This document shows, in pieces, positions 46,441-58,171 of a stretch of 64,000 bases of DNA. The position numbers were made by a program, and so were the translations under genes. The stretch comes from Podocnemis expansa (lineage: Eukaryota > Chordata > Testudines > Podocnemididae), in NCBI GenBank assembly GCA_007922195.1, contig ML681964.1, forward strand, positions 3,285,406 through 3,349,405. Direction: 5' to 3'. How positions within the stretch are numbered: position 1 is the first letter of the stretch; the number at the start of each line of letters is the position of its first letter. Below the pieces are notes generated by a model that had not been told where the DNA came from, did not search any database, and worked only from the letters and a program-made list of their open reading frames with translations.

Positions 46441-48640
46441 TTCCCTTCAATCTCTCCCCATTTTTGATTTTCAAAGACGTTATTATTTGAATGTGTACTG
46501 TACCCATACTAGGTATGGTGTTCTGAGCATAAGCAATATGAAATCAGCATCATTCAAGATAAACCCTCAGTCATTTAACACAAGTCCTACTTTATTTTGA
46601 AGCCCCAAAAAGTACAGTATGTCCTTCTGAGTCTCCTTAAACCTCTCACCCCATTGCAGTGGCTCTCTAATTTTGGTCTTTTGTCCTGGATTTTGACACA
46701 GGAGAATTGAGAAATCTGTTTGGAAATCTTACACTGTTTTATTTCTGTCTGAACACACTGAAAGCAAATCAAGGAAATAATATTTATGTAGTGTGGTCAT
46801 GAAATCATTAGCAAGCTGGCTGGGAAATCAGAATTCTTTAAAAAGGGAAATTTAATTAAGTAATGACATGGTTGTAGTGCAGCTTCATATCCTTCCCATA
46901 GACAAGCATTCATTATGAACTTGAATAGATTTTAGATATTTAGCATACAGGATGTTAAATATTTAAGTTTTCCCTCAACAGATACATCTTTCTAACTGGT
47001 AAGCTACAGCTGAATACTGAATTCAAACAATAAACTTCTTCTAAGTTGTTTTTCTATTTCTATACAAATCTTGAACTTACTATTTGATTCTGTTATTGTA
47101 ATTTCACAGTTAATCTATTATCCAAGCATTAAGCATATCATCACCATATGAGTTCTTTCTAGCCTTTTATAGGAGAAATATATGCACCACTCTTTTTTCT
47201 GATAGGGACTGGCTACACTATGGTTGCTGGAGCAATGTATTTAACCAAGTTCATTTACATAGGCATAGTATCTATCTTACCGAAATGACTGATCTTACTA
47301 ACAACTGGAGCCCTGAAGACATCTGTCACAGATTCTGTGTCTGGCTTGCTGCCATGCCACCAGCCAGGAGGTAGTATATGACTTCAGGGTCAGTGCTCTA
47401 TTATTCAGCATATAAAATGACATATATTGAAGGCAGACAGGTAAAGAGGACTCACATATAATATTGCATAGAAGGTTTTTAGCAAAGCTATTTGCACTTT
47501 ACACTCCCATTATAGTTAATTTATTTCTTGATTTAGGAGGAAATCCACTAGCTATTTCTGGTTTTCAACACATTATAAAGCTATTGTTGAAACAGTGGCA
47601 GCTAGGTCAAAAAACATATGCAATCCCCCATTGTAATTATGCTGAATAATCCTCTGCATTGTAATTATTTTAAAAGAAATTATTCTAATTTTAATTTAGA
47701 GTCTTTGATTTGTCTTTTGTACAGGAACCAAAGTATCTTTGCTTCAGAATTAACAAAACTGCCCTATGTGCCACATAATATCAGCCTACTGAATTTAATG
47801 TTGTTCTGCAGCTATCCAGCATAAGATGATAAATCAAAAACTAATATTTGCTACCACCTTTTAAAATAAAGTTGCTGACAGACTAGAGAGAAGCTAAATG
47901 AGGCTTATTGATGTCTCATTCTAATTAAATATAAGGTAAATGTTCTGTAATTGCAACTTTCATTAAAATCTGAACATGTGATTTGCAAGCTTCCTGACGC
48001 TGCCCTTTAAAAATCATTTTTAAATATTTTGGTCTGCTAGCATTGAGACATTATAGCTTGGCAGTGTATCGGTAACTTAATAAGCTAGCCGGATTTGTCT
48101 TGCAGAAATTGTTCTTCATATGCAAAGCTGTCAAACAGATTGACTATATAATTCTTCTTCACATGAAATAATACGATAAAGGTTCCAGTATCAAATTGAA
48201 TGCTTTACCGTAACTAGCATTTGGAATCTTTCATGCATAGGCTGGAATTGTTTTACAATAGACATATTGTTTGGTGGCAAACAGGCTCATTTCTTAACAT
48301 CCATCAATTTTCTTCTAATGGTAGACATTATACTTCTTGCTAGGGGTTTGCATTTGAGCTGTAACACACTGGAAAATGGAGCACACTTCCCAGTTACATT
48401 TAACATTGTTTAAATGGGTAAATGTTCAAATTACATTATCAATACTGCATGTGTTTTTCTTTTAACTTCTTTTACAAATGCTTGACGTATTTTATTTTGC
48501 GGGAGATGAAGGTAGAAAAATGTACATTCTTGGATTCTTTAAATTAGAATCTCTATTAACAATTTAGACTATTGTGTTATGAACATTGATTTCATCTCTT
48601 ACAATGATTCCTTGTAATGAAATTGTTTAGGGCTCAGTTC
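46441..48640. other. AT-rich stretch, possible conserved non-coding DNA
   Basis: No gene or mobile element recognised. Between about 47650 and 48480 there is no visible repeat, there are many homeodomain-type TAAT/ATTA cores ('ctaattaaatataagg') and an octamer-like 'atatgcaaag' at 48118. This is the texture of many vertebrate conserved non-coding elements, but only alignment can show conservation. Confidence 0.3.
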
Positions 48641-49140
48641 ACCACAATGGAGAGGCAGCTCTCTGCACTGTTGAAGCCAAGTTAGGGTCACAGATTTTGG
48701 CTCTGCCACTGTGAGAATCATTCAGTGGAAACATGATGGGAGAGAGAACAATTTTCAGCTAATTTCATGATTGCTTTGAGAGCAGAGGTGAAAAACTCAT
48801 GCTAATGAGTTTCTCCCACTTCTTACTCTTTTCCACCTACTTCACTGGGGCTAATAAAAGCCCTGATAATGAACTGAAGCTAGTTTTTAAACTGGCTGAA
48901 GAAAGAGATCAATTTCTGGTGCCAGCAGATAAAGAGGCTGTGTGGATGGAGGATGTGGCTAAGACACAAAACCTCCTGCTTTTTAATCTTAATGCTATTG
49001 CTGATTCTCTTGATGGCCTTGACAAAGTCACTTAATCTGTTGTTTCAGTCTTCTCATTTGTAAAGTAAAAATAATATTTATCTTTCCTGTGGGGATTAAC
49101 CAATCAATATTTGTACCTGGCTTTGGAAATATGGAAGGAT
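48641..49140 (+). repeat. MIR-like SINE fragments, forward
   Basis: 49015-49140 reads 'ccttgacaaagtcacttaat', 'tcatttgtaaagtaaaaata' and 'ggggattaacc' in the MIR 3' order. 'ttggctctgccactgtgag' near 48698 resembles the MIR middle, with a large insertion between them. Confidence 0.6.
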
Positions 49141-49542
49141 GAAGTATTATCAATACTGTCTGGCAAAATTAAAAAATGAAGTTAATAATTCTCTTGCTCC
49201 TTAATGTCCCTGGTACACAGAACAAAATATCTGCTTTATGCTTCTCTGTGTACATGATTTATCTCATTTGAAATGTCAGTCCTCCAAAACAGTATCAGCC
49301 TGTTATAGTGAATTGCTTTAGATTTAGAGTTATAACCCCACACAGGTAGATCTAGATTAGAATCAGCAAATATTGACCACAACTGTCCTATGATGGGGTC
49401 TTAACCTTTTACCTTAATAAAGATCAGGTGACTATAAGGAATTAAAATTCAAATTTTTTTACTGCAAAGAGTCAAAGTAAACAGTAAACTCCTGTCTTGT
49501 AGAAAACGAATTATGTCACAAACACCTAATAGCCACTACATC
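49141..49542. other. No gene recognised
   Basis: AT-rich interval without a supported feature. Confidence 0.4.
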
Positions 49543-49810
49543 ACAGAATCATAGAAATGTAGGACCAGAAATGAACTTAAGAGGTTACCTAATCCATCAC
49601 CCCCCTGGTTAGTCAGGATTAAGTATAGACCATTACATCCTAGACTACTCCTCTCAGGTGTTCATGAAGCCTGCTCCTAAAAATTTCTAATGGCAGGAAT
49701 TCCAGTGCTTAGTTATTCTTAATAGTTAGAAAGTTCCTCATACCTAAACTGAATCTCTCCTACAGCAAACTAAGCCAATTACTTTTTTGAATCTAGTCCA
49801 GGTCAATAGT
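49543..49810 (-). mobile_element. CR1 3' end, reverse
   Basis: Starts 'cacagaatcatagaaatgta' and continues through 'gttacctaatccatcacccc' and 'gttagaaagttcctcatacc'. This is the reverse complement of a CR1 3' end, short and 5' truncated. Confidence 0.85.
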
Positions 49811-50718
49811 GTTGGACAATTATCAAATAAATAAAGACAGATTGTGTTATTAATTCTGATGAATTTATTGTGACATTTAAGCTCTAATAGAAAAGTGGGT
49901 TTATTTTTTTTCCTGAAGACTGCTTGCTAACTTCGAGGGAGAGAGGACTTCACGTTGGCTCAGATGTAACATTTATGAAGTGATTTCAAAGCTCAACGTA
50001 AAGTGGATCCATTGCTAGTGCCTGACGCTTGCAGGGACTTGTGGGCAGAACGATTGCCTGAAATTGACGAGTTGAGAATTTTAGTAAAATCAGTTTAGCA
50101 AAGAAAGTGCTTTTTAATGAAAAAACAAACAAGCAAGCAAAACCCATATTACTTAGTCGATTCAATCAAAGCAAGACCGTGAGGATTTAACTCCTGACTT
50201 GCTGAGCACTTTTTCTGAAATTTTATGTAAATTCTCATGGATAAACTTATGGTACGAAGCCTCAATCTTGCAAAACATTTGTTCCTATGAAGTTCTAAAC
50301 AATTTAAAATGGAGGGTTTGATCATTTAAATTCAGATATGAACTTCTAGTTTATTTACCTATAGTTTAAACGATAACTTCTTACTTCTTGGGATAAGAGA
50401 AAACCAGCCATATCTCCAAGGCTCAACTTTGACTAGGAGAGCCCAATGTTGAACAAAATTCCAACCTGATACCTCTGCACTGTCAATCCTGAGCTGACGG
50501 GAAGTGGATTGGGGCTATAGCCTTACTCTGCCCAGCCCTCTGAGGCACTGTGCATGCAGGGGATGGAGGCAGGGAGAAGCCCCAGTGTTCCCTTACACAA
50601 ATGAGAGAGGAAGACTAAAGGAAATCCTGCACTCACATCATGGTGAGGCAAATTTATCCTTCAATTATGTATGCATTGTTGGCTTAATAGTGTCACTACC
50701 TTATACTGCTGTTTTCAG
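49811..50718. other. No gene recognised
   Basis: AT-rich interval without a supported feature. The forward frame at 50504-50737 shows no domain. Confidence 0.4.
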
Positions 50719-50933
50719 TGTTGTTGTAGCCATGTAGGCCCCAAGATAACAGAAACGAAATGGTGAGGTGTGGTATCTTTTATTGGTCCAACTTGTGATG
50801 GTGAGAGAGACAAGATTTTGAACTACACAGAGCTGTTCTTCAGTCCTCTGTATCTCAAAAGTTTGTTTCCTCAGAAACAGAAGCCGATGCAACAAAAGAT
50901 ATTACCTCACACACCCTGTTTTTCTACAGACTG
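50719..50933. repeat. Second Penelope-type terminal-repeat family, head-to-head pair
   Basis: 50719-50843 is a reverse copy ('gttgttgtagccatgtaggc', 'atcttttattggtccaactt', 'acacagagctgttcttcag'). 50844-50933 is a partial forward copy ('gcaacaaaagatattacctc'). On the minus strand the junction reads CTGAAGA, a stem-forming tract (cagctctgtgtagttc) and AAAA, which is again hammerhead-like with the GAAA box decayed. The Penelope assignment is from structural likeness and memory; no coding part is present. Confidence 0.65.
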
Positions 50934-52284
50934 ACATTTTACATACAAACAGACCCAGCTTCGTATGATAAACAAACTTTACATCTGCCATTTGCTTAAA
51001 GATTTAGCACAAAGCTGACAGGGAAGCAAAACTTGGCCAAAGAAAATTTAAGCATCGGCTCAATATATATAGTATAACTTGTCTCCATGGGATTTATAAT
51101 TATAAGAACAATTCAAGTTGCCAGGAGAGATTGTGAAATCACTGTGGGTAAAGATATTCAAGGCTAGACAATGTAGATACATCAGTTAGAACACTGTGGG
51201 CCAGATTCTCCTCTTCTATGGATCAACTACACTGAAGTCAATATAAATATTCAAACATAAAATCAGCATAAATAGGGAACCAAAGTCTGTAAATACAAGG
51301 AAATCAAACCTGTTATGATGCATCCACTAGATAGGCAACCAAGCTGATTCTATTAAAAGGCCCATACTGTGTTCCTTATCACATTCCTAAATACTACGTG
51401 TGTGTGTGTGTATATATAAATAAATATTAAGAAATAAAAACTTAAAACCATTGTACGGCATGTATTCCATATATATGAAAAATTAACAATATGAAATTCA
51501 CATTTCCAAAGGAAAGTATCATCACTACCACCTCAGGATGTTCCTTGCATTGAAAAGACACCTCCAACTAGCAGCAGCAGCAGCAACAACAAAAAGCACA
51601 GTGCGGGAGAGAGTTGTTTTCATTCCCATTAGAGTCTTAAAATAAACAATCGGTTCAGAAATCTTGATTTCATGTGAATTTACATTGTAGCCTAACCACT
51701 TCAAGTGCCAACAACACATACAGCAACATGCTACATAGAACTCATTTAGCATTCACCTCATATATAAAACTCTGCAAACAAACAAACGGGGTTTGTGCAT
51801 TTATCTTCCACACACCACTTTGAAATTTTCTGCAAACTGAATATATCAAACAATATTATGTGCCTTTTCAATAAAGATGGTTCTAGAAACAGGGAGGCTT
51901 ATAGGAACATAGTTTCTTCCAGCTGTGCATACAGAACATTCACAGAAAACCAGGTCTCTGACCAGCTGAACATTTAGGAAAAAATCTTAATGAAGTGGGG
52001 GTTTTTAAGGCCTAATATGAATTCCTCAGGTGAACTGTATTGCAAATTACCTATCTTCAGTCTACACTGTGAATGCCACTGAGAATAAGACATTCTCAGT
52101 GCAGATTAGATCACAGATTTTAACTCCAAATTTGCAAATTACATAAAACTATGGAAGTTCTAGTTTATCCATAATCAGCTGTGTCACTGCATCAGCAGCA
52201 GTCTATTAATCTGAACCTGTGCAGAACCCACAAAATCCTAGATCAGCAACAACCTGAGTTCATAAGGTACTTTCCCCCATCTTC
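50934..52284. other. No gene recognised
   Basis: AT-rich stretch with a GT/TA tract near 51400-51425 and an imperfect CAG/CAA tract near 51571. No coding support. Confidence 0.4.
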
Positions 52285-52410
52285 AAAGTGTCTGATGAAG
52301 TGGGATTTTCTCCCACAAAGAAAGCTCATGTGATAAATCTGTTAGTCTTTAAGAGCAACAGGACTCTTGCTTTTTTTTGCTGATCTAGACAGCTGCCCCT
52401 TTGGAATCTT
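52285..52410 (+). repeat. Penelope-type terminal repeat, forward, best-preserved core
   Basis: Complete forward terminal repeat from the hammerhead-like core to 'agctgcccctttggaa'. It is the only copy here that keeps both CTGATGA and GAAA. Confidence 0.85.
52292..52332 (+). ncRNA. Hammerhead-ribozyme-like core
   Basis: CTGATGA at 52292-52298, then the stem gtggga / tcccac with loop ttttc, then GAAA at 52320-52323 and gctcatg. Box order and stem II fit a hammerhead. Three extra A bases sit between stem II and GAAA, and stem I cannot be drawn convincingly, so activity is doubtful. Hammerheads in Penelope-like terminal repeats are established knowledge. Confidence 0.45.
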
Positions 52411-52960
52411 CACACTAAAGTGCCTCTTATGGTTAGAGGTAAAAAAAAAAAAAAAAAAGTCAGGGCATAGACTGGGTAGAGTATCAGCATAAGTGAAAAT
52501 TTAGGGCCACTAGGAAGTGCTTTAATACTATTAAAATACTTGATAACTACTGTGTATAAGCAGTAATCACAGTAGACAATCTGATGTTTTAGGAGGAAAA
52601 ATCACTGATTTCAATAGCACTGCACCTACTTACTCCAACTGACGATCTGTCCTAGTTTCTTAAGGAAAAAATGTACTGTGGTATACTAAACTGAGTAACT
52701 GTTGGCAGATCTTCCCCCACATTCTCTCCAAAGTATAATTTTCATTTCTTCCATCTAACAGCCATCCTACAGGTCATTTTTAATTAATTCCTCCCTTTTC
52801 TGTTTGTTTCCTTTTTAAAACATCAACATAGCCTCCAATGAAGAGTTAAGAGCCAGATTTTCAAAGTTCAGTCACACACAACAGCATATGTGTCCCTGAG
52901 TGCTTATTTGAGGTTGTGCAGGGGTACATATGCCTGAAAATGATGTATGTATGTACATAT
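52411..52960. other. No gene recognised
   Basis: AT-rich interval with an 18-base A-run at 52441-52458. Confidence 0.4.
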
Positions 52961-53620
52961 ACCAGAGGAGTAGCTGTGTTAGTCTGTATATAGCAAAACC
53001 AACAAGAGTCCTGTGGCACCTTAAAGACTAACAAATTTCTTCTGGCATAAGTTTCCATGGTCTCCAACTCACTTTGTCAGATGTAACCAATGAAAAAAAT
53101 TGTTAGTCTTTAAGGTGCCACAGGACCAGGGGTTATTGTATAATTTGGTGGGCCCCAGAGCCCTCCTAATTGGGTAGGCCCCCTTCCCACACGTCCGCCC
53201 CCCCACACCCCAGCAACTGCCCCCAATATCCATTCCCCTGTCCCCAAAATCCACCCCAGCCTCCAATATCCACACCCAAAATCCATCTCCTACCCCCAAT
53301 ACCTGCCCAGAGATCAGGTGCCCCAGTATTCCCCACCCCCCCGCGTGAGCCAGGCTGCCCCAGTACTCACTGGCAGCAAGCTGGGCCTGGAAACTGCAGC
53401 CTGTGCATGTGCAGGGGAGCCTGCCCCCTCCCCCACCTTCCAGAATTCAGGAAAGTGCCGTTCTGGAGCCCACTATTTCTAGGGGCCCAGTGTCTGGGCC
53501 CCTAAAAACAGAAAATGGTGCCGGAATGCTGCGTTCCAGGGCCTACTATTTTTCTATGGTGGGAAGGATCCAGGCCATTCCGGCCTACTTTAACCACTCC
53601 ACAGGACTCTTGTTGGTTTT
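52961..53620. repeat. Penelope-type terminal repeats, inverted pair, split by hAT
   Basis: 52961-53074 is a reverse copy ending in 'actttgtcagatgt'. From about 53080 a forward copy runs to 53126 and resumes at 53600-53620 after a hAT insertion. The two ends meet at the hammerhead-like box. The 'cagaggagtagctgtgttag' terminus marks a slightly different subfamily. Confidence 0.82.
53127..53599. mobile_element. hAT-type element, CAGGGGTTAAAGTA family, perfect TSD
   Basis: Left end CAGGGGTTATTGTATAATTT, right end CCTACTTTAACCACTC, with a perfect duplication cacaggac at 53119-53126 and 53600-53607. Inside is a C-rich array ('ccccaatatcc') that is the reverse complement of the array at 4143-4425. 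The duplication lies in a Penelope terminal repeat, so the insertion point is certain. Confidence 0.93.
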
Positions 53621-53985
53621 TATGTACCTATAATACATGCACTGTATTACCAGATTAGATATTTGTAAATGAGAGGAAAGAATGCACTGAAGTATGGCAG
53701 AAATGCACACACCCAAATTCGAGTATCTGACCTTTTGTGCATTGAGACCTTAAAGACAAGCAATTACATAGGTCTGTGCCTTTAAGTGCTAAGTTTCCCA
53801 GATAAGAGTGTGGGTGGGATGTTGCAGAACTCTTATGGTTCTACACAGCCACTGCTGGTTGATAAAGCAGAGTTCTTGTTGCCCCCAAAGCACTGGGCCA
53901 ACATTGGACATGACAGTGACACCATCCTATTCTTTCTTACCTTCAGCACACAGGGAAAGATTAACAAGGAGAAATAAGCTAAGAC
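53621..53985. other. No gene recognised
   Basis: Unique-looking interval without a supported feature. Confidence 0.4.
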
Positions 53986-54265
53986 TAGGGTTACTAGATA
54001 CCAAAGCATGGAAGGAGGATTGGGAAGTAGAAAAAGGAGAACACTAGAGGACACATAGAGAAAATGAAATAATTCTTCTGTTTTTAGGGGACCCTAGAAT
54101 ACTTCCCCCTAAATATAGGGCGTTCTGGGACATTCCAGCCTACTTTAACCCCTGTAAGTAAAAAGCCAGACAAAATCATGTTATTTCTAAAATGCCTGCA
54201 GGACAGAGGACATGAAGGTAAAAAGGAGAACATATCCTCCTTTTGCCTGACATCTGGTAACCCTA
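53986..54265. mobile_element. Composite hAT-type element, TAGGGTTACCAGA ends, perfect TSD
   Basis: Left end TAGGGTTACTAGAT, right end ATCTGGTAACCCTA, with a perfect duplication gctaagac at 53978-53985 and 54266-54273. The middle (about 54083-54154) is the right-hand end of the CAGGGGTTAAAGTA family, finishing TACTTTAACCCCTG, without its left end. The same chimera occurs at 30213-30465. Confidence 0.9.
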
Positions 54266-54334
54266 GCTAAGACCAACCTGATACACGAGGTCAAATTCAT
54301 CCACTTATACAAAATGAGGACCCTCACTACTGCA

Positions 54335-54445
54335 ATTAGTCCTAGTTCAGCAAAACAAACAAGGAGTCTGGGGCACTTACACAGACTAACAAAGCTATTT
54401 ATTGCATGACCTTCCAAGGGAGAAAATCCCACTTTGTGAGATGCT
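54335..54445 (-). repeat. Penelope-type terminal repeat, reverse
   Basis: 'tagttcagcaaaacaaacaa', 'cagactaacaaagctattta' and 'gagaaaatcccactttgtga' form a reverse copy of the terminal repeat, including the hammerhead-like stem. Confidence 0.85.
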
Positions 54446-54599
54446 TACTGATGAGTAGGAGAAAAATAAATGCTGACAGAACGTATGAAGGAAAAGAGAT
54501 GGAAAACTGAAGAAAGAGCACCAGAAAGTCTTGAGACACGGCTCTTTAAGTACTAATCTGATTAGTGATATAATTATTTGATCCTGTTAGCTCAGTTAT

Positions 54600-55125
54600 G
54601 CCTATTACAGGGTTAGGTTTTGTCAGAGAGAGTTAGAAGGACTCTGAGGCTAGGGCAAGCAATGGTCTTAAATTGCTGTAAAGGAGGGTTAGGTTGGACA
54701 TTAAGAGGAACTTCCTAATTTTCAGAATAGTTAATCACCAGAAATAAACTGCCTAGGGAGACTATGGAATCTCCTGGGTGCTTTGGGGGTTTTTAAGAGC
54801 TGGTTATACAATCTTCTTTCAAGGATGATCTAGATCAGCATTTCCCAACCAGTGCACCATGTCATAAAGGTGTGCCATTAGGCCAGAGTAGGTGTGCCAC
54901 GGAATTTTTTGAAAAACTGCTCACTGTTCTGGATTAGTTTATGAACATTCATGAGTTCATTTGGAGACTATATGGTGGTGTGCCACAAAATAATTCAAAG
55001 CATCAATGTATGCCACAACAGAGAAAAGGTTGGGAACCACAGATATAGGTAATACTCAGTCTTGCCTTGAGTACAAGGGACCCTTGAGGTCCCTTCCAGT
55101 CCTATATGTCTATGATTAATTTTTC
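54600..55125 (+). mobile_element. CR1 3' end, forward, split by hAT
   Basis: 'ttaggttggacattaagagg', 'ctcctgggtgctttgggggt' and, after the insertion, 'cttgaggtcccttccagtcc' form a forward CR1 3' end. The hAT at 54836-55042 separates the last part. Confidence 0.82.
54836..55042. mobile_element. hAT-type MITE, CAGTGGTTCCCAACC ends
   Basis: Starts CAGCATTTCCCAACC and ends GGTTGGGAACCACAG. Flanks atctagat (54828-54835) and atataggt (55043-55050) agree at six of eight bases. Shares subterminal 'ggtgtgccac' phrases with 37897-39219. Both landed in CR1 3' ends at a similar 'ctagat' site. Confidence 0.82.
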
Positions 55126-58100
55126 AATTAAATGTTTTTTCCTCAGAAAATACCAATCTGTCTTTTTGCAGGAAAATAGCTATTTCAACTAAATTTGCAT
55201 TGAGAAAGGTTTTTCAGGGTTAGGAATTTCTAGTCAAAACCAAAGAGAGGGAGAGCAATGGAATTTTACAGGCTAAAGACCAATATTCTATAAACATTAT
55301 ATAGAAGGATATTGTTCTCAGTTTAATTCTTATCAGATTTTTTTCTCTGTCATCTATGCAAAGGGAGGCATAAATTGCCCATTTGTTTAAATACAGAAGA
55401 TTACAAATTGATTGGTAAATGGTTGCTTTTGGGATCCATGAAAATTAAAAGACTTTTAAAAAGATACCAGTTGAAAAGAACATTCAAGTTCAATTTAGCA
55501 AACCAATACAATTCTTTCTTTTCTTTCTTTCTCTCCCTCATTTTTGTTTTAAAGAGTTCCAATGCCTAAATTAGATGGAAGGTAGCTTGGTTTCATATTA
55601 CAACTTGAATTAAATCAAGTCAGTATACACAGTAAAAACAATGGATCAAATTAAACAAGTTGGTCGTTAAGTACCATACCATAATTCACATCTCCACACT
55701 GCTATTTACTGTTAACATTTGTTTCATATCCAGCTGTTGAGTACTCCCATTCTACTGCTTCTTACCAAGTATATTGTCAAAAAGAAAAATTTCTCCTTTC
55801 AAATTACAGCGTTCATTTTATTCTTGTTTTCCAACTGTACAGGGAAAATGTCTACGGTATGTTTTGCAACCTGTTCCAGAACTGCTCTTTGTTCCTGTCA
55901 CCACCTAATATTTGAGTTGGATTTAACATATGATTACCAATAAACCCAAAAAACTCAAAATGTGCAGGGTTTTTATGTTTAATATCTATTTGGCTTTGAG
56001 TAAGCTGCCACAAATTTGTGTGTCATGCTTACTGATTTATTTTGCTTGAAAATATGATATATTTATTATTTTTTATAGCAGAACCTACAGGCCTCAATAA
56101 AGGAGCAATAATTTGTAGCACAAAGTGGTGTACAGGCACATAATAAACAGATGATCCCTGCACCGCACACTAAGGTAAGCATGCAATTCCCAGCTCACAT
56201 ATACACACTAGTTCAATAAGCAGTAGTATACTGAGCCACTGAAAACTCAGGCAGAGCACATCTCAGCCAAGAAGTACACATCCCTAGGCTTTAGGCTGAT
56301 TTCTACTTGGCACACCAAAGTAATATTAGAATACATTTTATGTACAATGAAATTCTGCTGTGGCCAACAATTGTTAATACTGCAGTATTTTTTTCCATCA
56401 ACTACCAATCAATGTAAAAGTTAGTTTCTTACCAAAAGTCCCACTTTTTGCCTTTACTGACTCATCTGCTTTTTAAAATGTTATGAATGTACGTAGAAAG
56501 CAGTGTTATGGCAAGACCAAAGCATCCAAAAGCTAAATTCATGTTGTGAAATGCCATTCTTCTTCATTATCTTTAATCTTACTACCTAGACTTTAGTTGT
56601 GGTGATTCTTTATTTCATTTTATTTTTACATAGCTACATAGGAGAAGACTGTTTGGCTCAACAATGAGCTATTTCTTTTAACTTTGTTTTACACTTTGAA
56701 AAAAACATGGAAATGGAGATACTGAAATGTGGAAATAAACCAGCACCCCTTTTCTTAAATTTCAATTATTATAATTTGTTAACTGACAGTTTCCCGATGC
56801 TGGTGGAGGATCAGTAATTTCAAATTTGTCCCTTGTTCCTGAAGATATTGTAGACACTGGTGACCAGATTTTGAAATGCTTACTCATGTTAAGCTCCACC
56901 ATACTCCATGAGTACTCCCATCAGTGGGGGTTCTTGCAGTACATTATACATGTTGAAGGGCTTCTCCATCTGATGTGGTATATGAACATGAATGAAGGGG
57001 GCAGAATTTGGCCCTTGGCAATTGGTTGGAATTTGTAACCTCTACTTCTTTTGAAACATGTGAAATGCACTACTTGTCCTCTGAAGCATTTAGCTAAGGA
57101 GGAAGCTGTTTGGTATAATGACTAGCAAATGGTTGAGATTTTTCAAAGTATATGTAGATAGTATAGATGCACACAGTCACAGCTTTATTCTTTAAAATCT
57201 GGTAGGTTGTGATAATGAAGGGGCTAAAATGCAAATGAAAACCCCAACTTCCACTCAATTTTAATAGGAGTTGGGCACCTACCTAGCTTAGGGTCCTTGA
57301 AAAATCCCAGCTTCAAAGCATGAGTTTTAATAAGTCTCAGTGGAGACAAGATGGCTTAAAGGATTGTTACCAGGCTGTGCAGCCTTTCCCTTCCTGTTCA
57401 TACACATGCACATACAAAATATAAGGAACAGGAAGTGAACATGAGAAAAGGACAAGGATGACCTAAGCAATGTTTGCCACTTGATCTGCAGCTTTTACTC
57501 ATGCAATGAAACCATAAATCTTGACCTTTGTGAAGTTCTTTCATGACTGAAATTAAATGTAGCTCAAAGATTATGATGTGTAAATTAGTTATCCCACAAG
57601 ACTGTGCCAGTTATGCTAATTTACATATTGGTTTTGTATTGGGGAAGGAGAAGACTTAAGGTAAGCACACATGCAATCCTATTTGAATTCTAGTCTCCCT
57701 ATGATTAATGACCAGCACAAACTAGTCAACTGCAAGGAACTAAAGAAGCTCAACAGCTAGCACTGCACACAGGTCAATTATCAGTTTGGTACACCCATTC
57801 TATAGAATTGCAACTGCTCCAAAATGTAACAATAACACTCAAGCTTTTAACTGCAATATTGACCATGCCCTTCTATTCCAAACAGTTGACTCCAAGCAGG
57901 TGACTAAATACTTAACAAAAGTATTGAGAACAAAGATAAGAGATTAAATCTAAGAACTTGGTGTAGTACAAAATGTCATATTATTTGAACAAATGGAGCA
58001 AGAAATATGAACTGCTGAAAATCACTTTTACTCGCAGTGAGCCTGCAAATCTGAACGAATGTTAAAAGGAAGACATGTCCACATAACAATAAAGTAAAAT

Positions 58101-58163
58101 GGTAAATAAAGGGAAACAGGCTATTTTTTGATAACCTGATCTGGGGAACAAAGAAGTTAAAGA
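55126..58163. other. Gene-poor AT-rich stretch
   Basis: About 3 kb without a gene. A CTTT-rich tract lies near 55513-55535. 57240-57315 ('ttttaataggagttgggcac') resembles a small dispersed sauropsid repeat. No coding support. Confidence 0.45.
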
Positions 58164-58171
58164 CAGTGTAG

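Noticed and set aside
47711..47823. Exon-like segment after 'tttgtcttttgtacag'
   Set aside because: Acceptor is fair, but the frame is short and the peptide unremarkable; weaker than 63427-63562.
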